Notes: generated by a model not told the origin, from the letters alone. A stretch of 64,000 nt of DNA from Salegentibacter agarivorans (GCF_900113135.1 NZ_FOOH01000006.1:1-64000), one strand, 5' to 3'. Positions 10,098-19,210 are shown, counted from the stretch's first letter. Program-made: numbers and translations.

Positions 10098-10553
10098 CTA
10101 CTCTTTGTTCGCTATGGTAGAATGAAGAAGCTGAAGCTTCCAACCTTCATCAGTGAGAATGGCAGAGGCACTTTCCAGCCAGTTTATTTCCCTTACTACC
10201 TCATCTCCAGACATAAATTCAGCTTTATTGTGATAGGCCACCCAGGCCATTTTTCCTTCAATTTTTATTTCAATAAAATTAAAAGAGTTAATCCTTTTCA
10301 CCTGTGATTTTTGCTCACTCGCTTTTTTAATATAATTCCTCATCTTTTCCATATCCCAAACTTCCCCGGTTTCCAGGAGTAAAAAATCTGGGGTACAATA
10401 AGTCTCAAGCGCTTGAAGCTCCATATTAGAAAATATCTCTTGAAAAGAATTTTTAATAAGTTCTTTTAACTGTTCTTCCTTTTGCTTTTCGGAATCCTGC
10501 CCCATAGCCGCTGTAGCAAGAAATAATATTAATACTTGAAATACTCTTTTCAT
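10098..10553 (-). CDS. Secreted SnoaL/DUF4440-like protein (NTF2-like fold)
   Basis: A 151 aa protein with a signal peptide (MKRVFQVLILFLATAAMGQ) that suggests export. The mature part begins with a Lys/Glu-rich helix and then follows the cone-shaped NTF2-like pattern: LIKNSFQEIFSNMELQAL, YCTPDFLLLETGEVWDMEKM, MAWVAYHNKAEF, and the closing strand EGWKLQLLHSTIA. Such domains bind small ligands or act as enzymes. No catalytic residue can be assigned with confidence. It appears to be a single gene. Confidence 0.7.
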   Translation of the reverse strand: MKRVFQVLILFLATAAMGQDSEKQKEEQLKELIKNSFQEIFSNMELQALETYCTPDFLLLETGEVWDMEKMRNYIKKASEQKSQVKRINSFNFIEIKIEGKMAWVAYHNKAEFMSGDEVVREINWLESASAILTDEGWKLQLLHSTIANKE

Positions 10554-10640
10554 TAGGATAATTATTTAGAATTTAAGATACTAATTTATCCCTTAACATC
10601 ATTCTTTTTCTGAATCTCAAAGAAATTTATGTAAATAAAA

Positions 10641-10696
10641 CTTTACATTTAAATTAATTGCGTATACTTGTAAAGTAAACATTACATAAAGTAAAC
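10641..10696 (+). promoter_or_regulatory. Promoter with candidate operator repeats for the membrane/HTH gene pair
   Basis: An inverted pair, CTTTACA (10641-10647) and TGTAAAG (10669-10675), flanks a -7-like TATACTTG (10663-10670). Two direct copies of AAAGTAAAC follow at 10672-10680 and 10688-10696, 16 bases apart. The site stands just before a gene pair that ends in a small HTH regulator, so autoregulation is a reasonable inference. Confidence 0.4.
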
Positions 10697-10713
10697 TATT
10701 AATTACATTAAAA

Positions 10714-11106
10714 ATGAAAGCAGAACGAAAAAAGAATCTTTACAACCTTGCCATTTGGACCTGGAGCTGGGTGGCTACCCTTGCCCTTGCCTCTTTTGGC
10801 CCCAAATACATTTGGGACGATCATAGTGTATTAACCACACTGGCAGTTTCGGTAAACTTTGTCCACGGAATTTTAATGATTATTGCGAACCGGAGAATGT
10901 TCAATAATTTTGATGAGCTGGAGCGGAAAATTCATTTAGAATCTTTGGCTTTAACCTTAGGCTTAGCGGTAGTAGTTGGCTTAACTTATTCTCTACTTGA
11001 TGCCACCAATTTAATTGCATATAATGCCGAAATAAGCAACCTGGTAATTTTTATAGGCCTAACCTATTTGGTTTTAGTCACCGTAAATACCAAACGCTAC
11101 GCATGA
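10714..11106 (+). CDS. Small four-helix membrane protein paired with HTH regulator
   Basis: This 130 aa protein has four hydrophobic segments at about residues 13-30, 38-57, 76-96 and 107-123, and a basic start (MKAERKKN). Membrane proteins of this kind often stand in a two-gene unit with a short YozG/Xre-type regulator, as here, where the next gene starts inside the stop (ATGA). The role is not known. Control of membrane stress or of a quorum-like state has been suggested for similar pairs but cannot be read from the sequence. Confidence 0.65.
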   Translation: MKAERKKNLYNLAIWTWSWVATLALASFGPKYIWDDHSVLTTLAVSVNFVHGILMIIANRRMFNNFDELERKIHLESLALTLGLAVVVGLTYSLLDATNLIAYNAEISNLVIFIGLTYLVLVTVNTKRYA

Positions 11107-11300
11107 AAAACAAATTAAAAGTACTAAGAGCCGAAAATAGCTATACCCAGGAAGATTTAGCAGATATTATTGGAGTCTCGCGGCAAACAATTAATGCCAT
11201 AGAGAAAGAGAAATTCGACCCCAGTTTGCCAACGGCATTTAGAATTTCCAGGCTTTTTAAATTGCCAATAGAAGCTATTTTTTCTTTTGAAGAAAATTAA
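11103..11300 (+). CDS. Small Xre/YozG-type HTH regulator
   Basis: The 65 aa protein is a single helix-turn-helix domain: KLKVLRAENSYTQEDLADII is followed by GVSRQTINAIEKEKFDPSLP, the recognition-helix pattern of the YozG/cro-like group. It is short because it lacks any effector domain. It overlaps the membrane protein gene by four bases, so both products should be made in fixed ratio. A likely target is the repeat-bearing promoter at 10641-10696. Confidence 0.85.
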   Translation: MKNKLKVLRAENSYTQEDLADIIGVSRQTINAIEKEKFDPSLPTAFRISRLFKLPIEAIFSFEEN

Positions 11301-11310
11301 ATGTGAGCAC

Positions 11311-11466
11311 TTACTTCTGAAATCTTAAACGGCCGGTTACCAATAAACCAATTCCCAAACCTGTAAGTAAGCCCGCAGCTATACCGGCTAAATCTCCTTC
11401 AAACAGGGAAATTAAGCTAATGCCAATTGCTAATAATCCTAAACCGGTAATCCTTACTTTATTCAT
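11311..11466 (-). CDS. Small glycine-rich membrane protein, 51 aa
   Basis: The frame from ATG at 11466 to TAA at 11311 encodes MNKVRITGLGLLAIGISLIS, then LFEGDLAGIAAGLLTGLGIG and LLVTGRLRFQK. Two hydrophobic stretches rich in Gly (about 7-20 and 26-43) are joined by an acidic turn, and the ends are basic. It looks like a real short hairpin membrane protein. It is convergent with the HTH gene. No function is known to me. Confidence 0.55.
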   Translation of the reverse strand: MNKVRITGLGLLAIGISLISLFEGDLAGIAAGLLTGLGIGLLVTGRLRFQK

Positions 11467-11518
11467 CTTTATCAAATTTTTTAGAATTTATCAATTATGC
11501 TGAAGGTTACGGGTTTAA

Positions 11519-11929
11519 TTATCCTGGGATTAATTTGAGGTAATTATTTTTACCAAAAGTAATTGGATAGATTATATAAATTAACAGACACGTAGAGAAA
11601 GCGATCATTAAAACACTATTTACCTCAATAATGTATGATAAAACAAGAAGAATCATTTGAATAAATACCAATATAGGTAGCACCCATTTATTTTGGGTAA
11701 ATCCAGTAAGTTCTACTTTTGTTACCTCATTCTCTTTTATTTCAAAATGATGAACCTGGCTGCCACACCAATCAATTTTTGCTTTCAATTTGTAATCTCC
11801 GGGTTCCAATGTAAATTCTTTTGATTCTCCATTTCCTATGGTATCAATTTTCTTATCATTAAGATATAACCCGATTTTTCTGGCCCTGTTGGCCCATTCC
11901 GATCTCCTGCTAACAACTAATTTATTCAT
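11519..11929 (-). CDS. Hypothetical protein with PEGA-like beta domain and two membrane helices
   Basis: A protein of 136 aa. Residues 1-75 form short beta strands (KIGLYLNDKKID, EFTLEPGDYKLKAKIDWCGS, HHFEIKENEVTKVELTGF) resembling the small PEGA-type extracytoplasmic domain. Two hydrophobic segments follow at about 83-100 and 105-123. There is no signal peptide, so the N-terminal domain may be cytoplasmic. It lies downstream of the large UvrA-like gene on the same strand, across a gap of about 130 bases. I do not recognise a function. Confidence 0.5.
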   Translation of the reverse strand: MNKLVVSRRSEWANRARKIGLYLNDKKIDTIGNGESKEFTLEPGDYKLKAKIDWCGSQVHHFEIKENEVTKVELTGFTQNKWVLPILVFIQMILLVLSYIIEVNSVLMIAFSTCLLIYIIYPITFGKNNYLKLIPG

Positions 11930-12056
11930 GAATGTAAAATTGAATGAATTTGAATTATTAACTAATTAGGATTCATAGAAATCACTAAAAACAGTTTAAA
12001 AATAGAAAAAATCCTGAAGTTTAAGGAAAAAAGAAAAGGTTTTTCAGTCCTAAATT

Positions 12057-15000
12057 TTATTCTAAAACCACCCCAACTCCAATCTTTTGTAATAAATATG
12101 GATTATGATCTATGATTAATAAATCATTGTTTTTACTGAGTTTTTTCAGTATTTCAAACAAAAGATCAATATCGGCATAATGCAATCCGGTGCTGGGTTC
12201 GTCAAGAATATAAAGAGCATTGGTAGTTGGACTCTGCAGCCAATTCAAAAGTAATAATCGTTGCTTTTCTCCCGAAGAAAGTGATTGTACAGCCTGATCT
12301 AAGTGAAGATGCACCAAACCGATTTTCTCCATCTGATTTAAAAATGAAATAATTTTCTCTGAAACCTTCATTTCTTCAAACCACTGTTTTAATTCTATTA
12401 GATTAAAGGCGAGTACCTCAGCAATATCTTTTGAATCTACAGTATGTTCCAAAATATGCTGCTGGTAACGTTTCCCTCTACAAACTTCGCATTTTTCAAT
12501 CGCATTGGCAGCTACATCCAGGCTGGTTTCCAGATAGCCTTTTCCTTTGCAGTTTTCACACTGACTGGTTTTTGTTTTATATGAAAAATCCCGGGGCTTC
12601 AAGTTTGTTTCACTGGCAAATATTTTACTTATTTCCTTTAGTAGATCTAAATAAGAAACCAATAAGGTATTTGCGTGGGTTCTAAGTTTTTTAGGCTCAA
12701 AATAATGCGCTTCTGAATATTTTTTCGGGAGCTTTATGCTTTCACAATTTACCGGTTTTCCGGTTTCAATACTCGGAATCAGGATGTCTTTTACTAAGGT
12801 CGTTTTTCCTATTCCAGATTTACCGCTAATAGCAGTAATGCCACCAACTGGCACTTTCAGAGCAGCTTTCACTAAAGTATGTTTGGAGATTTTTCGGAAG
12901 GAAATAGTATTCTCTGATTCTTTTAAAATAATTGGTTGAGAAGGTTCTTTTAAAAAAGGATGAGAATCCTTTTGTTTCAAATATTCTTGTGAATTTCCCT
13001 GAAAAGTAAGATAACCTCCTAATTTTCCCGCCTTTGGTCCTATTTTAATTAGTTTATCAGCCTTCAAAATAATCTCTTTATTATGCTCAATTACAATAAC
13101 TGTATTTCCTTTTTCCACGAGTTCTTTTAGGATATTGACCAGGTCGGGAATATTGTTATTAGACAGTCCTGCTGAAGGTTCATCCAAAAGATAAGTAATA
13201 CCCTTAAGCGGGCTATTTAACTGCTTGATAAGCGTTACACGTTGATTTTCTCCGCCGGAAAGCGTCATTGATTTTCGGTTTAATTGAAGATGATCAATGT
13301 GCAACTGCTTTGCGCGCTTAATAGTATTAATTAAATGAGGCTGAATTCTAAGGATGAGTTTTTGATCCATCTCATCTAGCCTGGAATTAACCAAAAGCCA
13401 GTTTTCCAAAGCTTTAAAGTCCATTGACCGTATTTCGTGAATAGATTTTCCTCCAATTTTAAAGACTAATCTTTCCGGTTTTAATCCACTTCCAGAACAA
13501 TGGCTACATGCGTTGAGGGAAAAAAGGGCTTTTAGCTTTTCAATATTTTTATTTTTCCGGGTTTTATAATATTCATCTTTTAAGTAATGGAAAAGCCCTT
13601 CCCATTTCATACTTACCTCCTGAATTCCTTCCCGGGTTTTGGTCTTGAACTGCCAGTTGGCCTTCCATACAGTTTCGCCTGCTCCATTAATTAGAATATT
13701 TTTCTGTTCGTGGCTTAGCTCATTAAAAGGTGTTTCCAGATTAAAATTATATTGAGCTCCCACCTCCTTTACAATTGCCATATATTGACTGTTCGACTGA
13801 CCGTAATAAGCCAGGGATTTATTGTGCTCAAAAAGACCGTTGGCAATACTTTTATTTTGGTCCAGGACTATTTTATCTAAATCGGGTAGCAGTTCCTGCC
13901 CCATCCCATCACATACAACACATTTTCCCAATTCGTGATTGTTAGAAAAATGGCTGGCAGATAATTCTTCTCCTTCGTATTGCGCTTTTCTGGAAAAAGC
14001 AAAGCGTAAGATCTTATCTATTCCCGTTTGTTTAGCAATATCTGAACGTTCTGTAAAACTTTTTTCTTTACGGGTAACGCAAATAGTTGGAGTGAGCCCT
14101 TCAATATAATCTACATCAAACTGAAAATTAACTCCTACCCTGGATTGCTGATAACTCGAAAACTGTTTGGTCATTTCCTGTAATCCATAACCGTGCAGGG
14201 TGTCTATCACCAAAGAAGATTTACCCGAACCCGAAATTCCTGTAACTACAGATAATTGATTCTTAGGGAAATTTACTTCCAGGTCTTTTAAATAATGGGT
14301 TCTAGCTCCTTTTACGGCAATAGTATCCCTACGCTGGTCTGGTGATTCTTTAAATTCCGGTAAGGAAGATTTATTATTATTTTCTACCAGGATATCACAC
14401 GAAGATTGAAAAAGCTGATGATTCTCGAAGCAAATAATCCCCGCGGTTTGATTTTTAAGCTGATGCAAAGCTTTTAGCAGCTGCCGCACATTTTGCTGGT
14501 GTAATCCAATACTTGGTTCTTCCAACAACAATAGTGTTTTTTTAGATTGTTTTGCAAAATGTTTGGTGAGCTTAATTCGTTGTGCTTCGCCACCAGACAG
14601 GGTATTTGATGGCTGGCCAAGTTTAATATAACCCAGGCCTAATTGCAGCATTAAAGCGAGGATTTTGGTGATCTTATTTTCCCCGGAAAAGAAATCAAAA
14701 GCTTCAGCTATACTCAGGTTATAGATTTGGGCAATATTTTTATTGTTCCACTCCACTTTCAAAACTTCCGGCTTAGAACGCTGGCCCTTGCAGGTAGGAC
14801 AAACCTGATTAATAGTACCCAATACATTCATAGAAAGTGTAATCACGCCTGCCCCTTCACAGGTTTCGCATCTCCCGCGCTTATTATTGAAAGAAAAGGC
14901 ACCTTTAGCTAATTTTAGAACTTTGGCTTCCGGTGATTTTGCCAGGAGATCGCGTATTTTATCAGCCAGGCCGGTATAAGTCGCGGGGTTACTTCTGGGG

Positions 15001-16547
15001 GTTTTACCTATAGGCTGATCTGAAACCGTAAGCAGCTTTAAATCTTCTTTTGTTGAATATACCTCGAGTTTTTGAAGAAATTCAGATGTTTTTCTGTTCG
15101 CAACGATTAATTCTCCAGCTGTGGGAGAAAATGTATCTACTGAGATTTTTGAAGGTTCGATTTCAGATTTTGAATTTTCTTTTTGTATTTCAGCCAGGGT
15201 TGGACTCGATAAATTTTCGGCATTTAAAAATTCTTTAACCGGTCCGTTAAAAAGAATTTCTCCCCCGTAAGCCCCGGCTTCGGGTCCTAATTCGATTATC
15301 CAATCGGCAGATCTTATAAAATTTAAATCGTGCTCTACCACCATAACCGTGTTACCACGCTTTATCAACCGATTCAAAATATGCCGTAAATAGTTCTGGT
15401 ATTCCTCAGATAAACCGATGGAAGGTTCATCAAAAACATAGAGAATTCCCTGCAGGCTACTGTTTACCTGTTTTATGAGTTTTATACGCTGCGCATCTCC
15501 CGAAGAAATTTCGGTACTGGGAGTACTCAAGCGATATTCCTCCATTCCAAGTCGTATCAGGTCGAACAACTGTGTACAAATCTTATCTACCAAAAGCTGT
15601 TCCCCATCTTTTAAACTCCGGTTTTTCAGGCTTTCGTATAAAAAATTTAAAGGTAAATCCATCCATTCCTGGAAATTTAGCCCTTTCCATTGGTAATCCA
15701 GATGATCAGCTTTAATACGTGCTCCTTTACAACTGGGGCAGGTTCTGGAGCTCGCAAACTTTAAGATATTGGGATTGCGGTCTCGTCGCAGAATATCTTT
15801 CATAATGGGAAGCATTCCTTTATAAAATCCTTCTTCCCGGGGTTTTGCTTTTAAACCTTCCCATCTTAACCGGGACTCCAAAGTATGCTTTCCAAAAAAA
15901 ACTTTAATGCGATCACTTCCGTTTAAAACCACCTCTTTTTGTTCGTTGGTGAGATTTTTCCAGGGAATATCTACACTAAAACCATGGGCCTGGCATACCT
16001 TATTTAATTCATCTACTGTAATTTGAGAATATACAATATAACCATTCGGCAAGGTTGTAGTAATGGCGCCTTCTCGAAGGGTTTTGTTTTCATCGCCCAC
16101 CAATTTATCAAGATCAATATATTCTGCCTCACCAATCCCGTGACAATATTCACAGGCCCCTTTGGGATGATTAAAAGAAAAAAGCGATTTGCTCATCGTC
16201 TCTTCTGCGGAATAACGGGCAAATAAAATTCTGAAGACAGATGCAATTTCTGAAAGCGTTCCAAGAGTTGTATTAATTGATTGAAAGCGCTTCGATTGTT
16301 CTACTTTAATGACAGGCGGTAGGGCTTCTATATCGTCTACTTCAGCAGTGGGAATTAACTGCGCATTTTGTTGATTATAAGCTGGGAGACTCTCTAAAAA
16401 ATAGCGGTAGCCTTCGTTAGCAATCACATCCATTGCCAGGGAGGATTTGCCGGACCCCGATAATCCGGTAACAACGATTAATTGATTTTCCGGAATGTTA
16501 AGAGTTATATTGTTGAGATTATTTTGGTTGGCATTAATAATGCGCAT
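12057..16547 (-). CDS. Tandem (double-length) UvrA-like ABC ATPase
   Basis: UvrA is the damage-scanning ATPase of nucleotide excision repair and is normally about 940 aa. This protein has 1496 aa and contains two UvrA-like halves. Half 1: Walker A GLSGSGKSS (28-36), zinc-type CEYC and CPSC pairs, signature SSGDAQR and DEPSIGL. Its second ATPase module has CETC and CPTC pairs, LSGGEAQR and LEEPSIGL, but no Walker A. Half 2: Walker A GISGSGKSS, CVVC and CSHC, LSGGENQR and DEPSAGL, then a fourth module with GKSGIGKTT, CENC and CEVC, LSSGEKQR and DEPSTGL. The phrase IGKTPRSNPATYTG is typical of UvrA. Regions corresponding to the UvrB-binding domain look reduced. Fused UvrA proteins are a known minor class with proposed roles in DNA repair or drug resistance. 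It is probably monocistronic. Confidence 0.85.
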   Translation of the reverse strand: MRIINANQNNLNNITLNIPENQLIVVTGLSGSGKSSLAMDVIANEGYRYFLESLPAYNQQNAQLIPTAEVDDIEALPPVIKVEQSKRFQSINTTLGTLSEIASVFRILFARYSAEETMSKSLFSFNHPKGACEYCHGIGEAEYIDLDKLVGDENKTLREGAITTTLPNGYIVYSQITVDELNKVCQAHGFSVDIPWKNLTNEQKEVVLNGSDRIKVFFGKHTLESRLRWEGLKAKPREEGFYKGMLPIMKDILRRDRNPNILKFASSRTCPSCKGARIKADHLDYQWKGLNFQEWMDLPLNFLYESLKNRSLKDGEQLLVDKICTQLFDLIRLGMEEYRLSTPSTEISSGDAQRIKLIKQVNSSLQGILYVFDEPSIGLSEEYQNYLRHILNRLIKRGNTVMVVEHDLNFIRSADWIIELGPEAGAYGGEILFNGPVKEFLNAENLSSPTLAEIQKENSKSEIEPSKISVDTFSPTAGELIVANRKTSEFLQKLEVYSTKEDLKLLTVSDQPIGKTPRSNPATYTGLADKIRDLLAKSPEAKVLKLAKGAFSFNNKRGRCETCEGAGVITLSMNVLGTINQVCPTCKGQRSKPEVLKVEWNNKNIAQIYNLSIAEAFDFFSGENKITKILALMLQLGLGYIKLGQPSNTLSGGEAQRIKLTKHFAKQSKKTLLLLEEPSIGLHQQNVRQLLKALHQLKNQTAGIICFENHQLFQSSCDILVENNNKSSLPEFKESPDQRRDTIAVKGARTHYLKDLEVNFPKNQLSVVTGISGSGKSSLVIDTLHGYGLQEMTKQFSSYQQSRVGVNFQFDVDYIEGLTPTICVTRKEKSFTERSDIAKQTGIDKILRFAFSRKAQYEGEELSASHFSNNHELGKCVVCDGMGQELLPDLDKIVLDQNKSIANGLFEHNKSLAYYGQSNSQYMAIVKEVGAQYNFNLETPFNELSHEQKNILINGAGETVWKANWQFKTKTREGIQEVSMKWEGLFHYLKDEYYKTRKNKNIEKLKALFSLNACSHCSGSGLKPERLVFKIGGKSIHEIRSMDFKALENWLLVNSRLDEMDQKLILRIQPHLINTIKRAKQLHIDHLQLNRKSMTLSGGENQRVTLIKQLNSPLKGITYLLDEPSAGLSNNNIPDLVNILKELVEKGNTVIVIEHNKEIILKADKLIKIGPKAGKLGGYLTFQGNSQEYLKQKDSHPFLKEPSQPIILKESENTISFRKISKHTLVKAALKVPVGGITAISGKSGIGKTTLVKDILIPSIETGKPVNCESIKLPKKYSEAHYFEPKKLRTHANTLLVSYLDLLKEISKIFASETNLKPRDFSYKTKTSQCENCKGKGYLETSLDVAANAIEKCEVCRGKRYQQHILEHTVDSKDIAEVLAFNLIELKQWFEEMKVSEKIISFLNQMEKIGLVHLHLDQAVQSLSSGEKQRLLLLNWLQSPTTNALYILDEPSTGLHYADIDLLFEILKKLSKNNDLLIIDHNPYLLQKIGVGVVLE

Positions 16548-16656
16548 AAAGGCTTACTGTTTCTCTATTAAAAGAATAAAATTAGGAAGATTATACAGCC
16601 TAAGATGGTCTTTTAAGGAAAGTATAGCATAATTTGCTTTTGATGGAAGTTTTTAA

Positions 16657-16851
16657 TTTTCCCTGTTTACTTTCCAGGAGGGAAATGTACTTATTGGGCA
16701 GGTAACCGGGCAACCAAGCTTTGCGATGGAAGCTAAATCAAAAAACAGGTTTTCCTATACTCAAGCCGGGGTAGAAATTATTTTTGATGCTACAGCCAAT
16801 TCCATGACTCTTAAACAAGGTGGTGGCGAATTCTTGTTTACTAAAGAATAA
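16657..16851 (+). pseudogene. C-terminal remnant of a serine hydrolase (beta-lactamase-type) protein
   Basis: An open frame without a start codon ends at TAA 16849-16851 and encodes EGNVLIGQVTGQPSFAMEAK followed by SKNRFSYTQAGVEIIFDATA and a closing MTLKQGGGEFLFTKE. This is the pattern of the small beta-barrel tail (DUF3471-like) that follows the beta-lactamase domain in many Bacteroidota serine hydrolases, where the phrase GQxTGQP recurs. Nothing upstream continues it: a stop stands at 16654-16656 and the catalytic domain is absent. It is therefore the left-over tail of a deleted gene. Confidence 0.6.
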
Positions 16852-16943
16852 ATATAAAACGTAACAAAATATGCGTTCTGGCAACTAACAAATAATATCC
16901 TTAAAACTTATTGAATTCTATTTCTATTTAAAACTTACGAGGA

Positions 16944-17780
16944 TTGGCTAATAGGTTAGAAGACAACATCCTATACTGGGATACAGATCCGGTGATCTTA
17001 TGGATTACCGAGAATTTTCCTTTAAAATACTATGGTCTCTTATTCATGACCGGCCTTTTTCTGGGTTATTTTGTGGTAAAGCATATTTATAAAAAGGAAA
17101 AAAATCCTACGGAACAATTGGATAGCTTGCTTACCTATATTGTCCTGGGAACGATCATCGGCGCCCGATTAGGTCATTGCTTGTTCTATGAACCCAGTTA
17201 TTATCTGGAACATCCAATAGAGATGTTCCTTCCAATTAAAGAAATTAATGGCAATTACCAATTTATCGGTTTTCAGGGACTAGCCAGCCACGGAGGAGCT
17301 ATAGGAGTATTACTGGCGATAGTGCTGTATTGTAGAAAATATAACCTAAAAATACTGTGGGTATTGGATAGGGTTGCCATTGCAACACCTATAACCGGGG
17401 CTTTTATAAGATTTGGAAATTTTATGAATTCCGAAATTTATGGTAAACCCACAAGCGGTACCTGGGGTGTTGTATTTCAGCGCGATGATCTAATTCCGCG
17501 ACATCCTACCCAGCTTTATGAAGCCTTTTCCTATTTGGTAATATTCGTAATATTATATGCTATCTACAAAACCAAAACACAAAACACAGCCAATGGAGTT
17601 ATTTTTGGTTTATTTCTAATACTTCTTTTCCTAGCCAGATTCATTATTGAATTTTTTAAGGAAAACCAGGTTGCATTCGAAAATCAAATGGTGTTAAATA
17701 TGGGCCAGCTGTTGAGTATACCCTTTATGCTAATAGGTGCGATAATAATTATAACGGTAAACAGAAAAAAACAATTCTGA
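16944..17780 (+). CDS. lgt: Prolipoprotein diacylglyceryl transferase (Lgt), TTG start
   Basis: Lgt is the inner-membrane enzyme that transfers diacylglycerol from phosphatidylglycerol to the lipobox cysteine. The 278 aa protein has about seven hydrophobic helices and the family motifs GARLGHCLFYEP, GLASHGGAIG (catalytic His-Gly-Gly region), IRFGNFMNSEIYGKPT (Arg of the Lgt signature) and PRHPTQLYEAF. The start must be TTG at 16944: no ATG is in frame upstream and the next Met falls inside the first helix. An AGGA lies only a few bases before it. The atypical start and the nearby gene remnant suggest this may be an extra copy, not the main Lgt; that is inference. Confidence 0.9.
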   Translation: MANRLEDNILYWDTDPVILWITENFPLKYYGLLFMTGLFLGYFVVKHIYKKEKNPTEQLDSLLTYIVLGTIIGARLGHCLFYEPSYYLEHPIEMFLPIKEINGNYQFIGFQGLASHGGAIGVLLAIVLYCRKYNLKILWVLDRVAIATPITGAFIRFGNFMNSEIYGKPTSGTWGVVFQRDDLIPRHPTQLYEAFSYLVIFVILYAIYKTKTQNTANGVIFGLFLILLFLARFIIEFFKENQVAFENQMVLNMGQLLSIPFMLIGAIIIITVNRKKQF

Positions 17781-17813
17781 AACTAACACAAACTTTATTA
17801 ACTATCTTTTTAA

Positions 17814-18284
17814 ATGAAAAAACTAAGTTTCCTACTCCTACTTTTTTTAAGTATCACTTCATTATCGGCTCAGCAAATTGAATCCGAAAAGGTTTTTCTT
17901 GGCTATAAGTTTACTATGAATAACCAAAGGCTAGACCTTAAAGCAATGAAAAAGCTGATGATAGCAGATAGAGAAGCTACCCGTTTAATAAAAAAGGCGA
18001 GAAAGAACAAAACTATCTCCACCATTGTGGGAAGTATAGGAGGTAGTTTCGTAGGTATTCCGATTGGTGCTGCGGTTTCCAATCAAGATGCCCCCTGGGT
18101 CTTAGCGGGAGTTGGTGCCGCTTTTATTGGGGTAGCCATACCTATTTCCTTAAGATCCAGCAACCAGGCATTTGAAGCGGTAGAAAGAATAAATAGTGTT
18201 AATTCTTCACCGCCCAATCCCCTTCAAGTCACCCTTAATTTCATTGGGAACCATCAGGGAGTTGGCCTGGCTTTATCTTTTTAA
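17814..18284 (+). CDS. Exported hypothetical protein with a hydrophobic glycine-rich hairpin
   Basis: A 156 aa protein with a clear signal peptide (MKKLSFLLLLFLSITSLSAQ). The mature part has a basic helix (RLIKKARKNK), then two glycine-rich hydrophobic segments (TIVGSIGGSFVGIPIGAAV and WVLAGVGAAFIGVAIPISL), like a glycine-zipper hairpin. It ends in VTLNFIGNHQGVGLALSF, a terminal aromatic pattern seen in outer-membrane-associated proteins. It follows lgt closely and may be co-transcribed. I cannot assign a function. Confidence 0.55.
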   Translation: MKKLSFLLLLFLSITSLSAQQIESEKVFLGYKFTMNNQRLDLKAMKKLMIADREATRLIKKARKNKTISTIVGSIGGSFVGIPIGAAVSNQDAPWVLAGVGAAFIGVAIPISLRSSNQAFEAVERINSVNSSPPNPLQVTLNFIGNHQGVGLALSF

Positions 18285-18334
18285 AAATTTATCAGAAGTT
18301 GGTTCTTAATTGCCCAGGTAAGTTTTCACCTATC

Positions 18335-19144
18335 TTATTTTAAGAATTTCGTTGTATTTATTAATTCATACTTTGGGCTTCTTTCCAACCACATATCAAA
18401 AAATGCTGTATGACTAGCTCCCATAAGGATAAATACGCGGTCATCTCCATTTAATTCGATTTGATTCAGGTTGGAGTACATCACCAGGTTCCGATGATAG
18501 AATTTTGCTGCTTCATCCGCTCCTTCCGCATTACCTTCAGTTGAAATATGGGTTAGAATATCAGCATTGATATTGAGGAGCATATCTTTATACATAGGGT
18601 TATTGCTCATTTGTAATTTTTGTAACACAGACATTTCCTCTTCAGGATACTGTTTCTGCAAAGAATCCAATACGGAGAAATATTTCTTATAAGTTTCAAT
18701 ACCATAGTTGTCATTTATTTTCTCTGCGATTCCGTAGTAATAGCCCTCTTTATAATCTATCCCGTAAATACGATTTGTACCCGCGAGCCGACCTATTTCA
18801 AATGCCAGCAATTCTACCTCACTTGGATTTTTAAATTTCATATCCGGGTTTTGCACATACTTCTTATAGTTTTTCTGTACTTCACTATTCTTTTCAGGAA
18901 CCCTTTCTACAAGAATTACAGTAGGATTAAATTCCGCAATGGATTGAGCAATTTGATGTACCCGGTCGATATTTTTTTGGTCGTGTTCATCAAATTCAGT
19001 AGTAGTGGCATCTGGAGTATATCCCATATGAAAGGTTCCCATATTTAATACCTTAACCGTGTTTTCAAATTTTACCGGCTCTTTTAACTCCTGGGCTTGC
19101 AACTGGATACTCAAAAGTACCATCATAATCAATGTAGTTTTCAT
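18335..19144 (-). CDS. Exported DUF5694 protein, TraB/Tiki-like fold
   Basis: At 269 aa with a signal peptide (MKTTLIMMVLLSIQLQAQ), this matches the Bacteroidota DUF5694 family, related to the TraB/PrgY/Tiki superfamily of putative metalloproteases or peptide-pheromone modulators. The superfamily marks are visible: VLNMGTFHMGY (Gly-x-x-His-like), FNPTVILVERVP with a conserved Glu, YGIDYKEGYYYG, and MGASHTAFFDMWLE near the C-terminus. It is divergent from a LytS-type kinase gene, and the C-rich repeats between them might affect both. Confidence 0.7.
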   Translation of the reverse strand: MKTTLIMMVLLSIQLQAQELKEPVKFENTVKVLNMGTFHMGYTPDATTTEFDEHDQKNIDRVHQIAQSIAEFNPTVILVERVPEKNSEVQKNYKKYVQNPDMKFKNPSEVELLAFEIGRLAGTNRIYGIDYKEGYYYGIAEKINDNYGIETYKKYFSVLDSLQKQYPEEEMSVLQKLQMSNNPMYKDMLLNINADILTHISTEGNAEGADEAAKFYHRNLVMYSNLNQIELNGDDRVFILMGASHTAFFDMWLERSPKYELINTTKFLK

Positions 19145-19210
19145 TTCTTTAATTTTTAAGTTGCCTCAAAAATCAGATTAATCCGGGGGAATAAATTCTT
19201 TTTTTCTACG

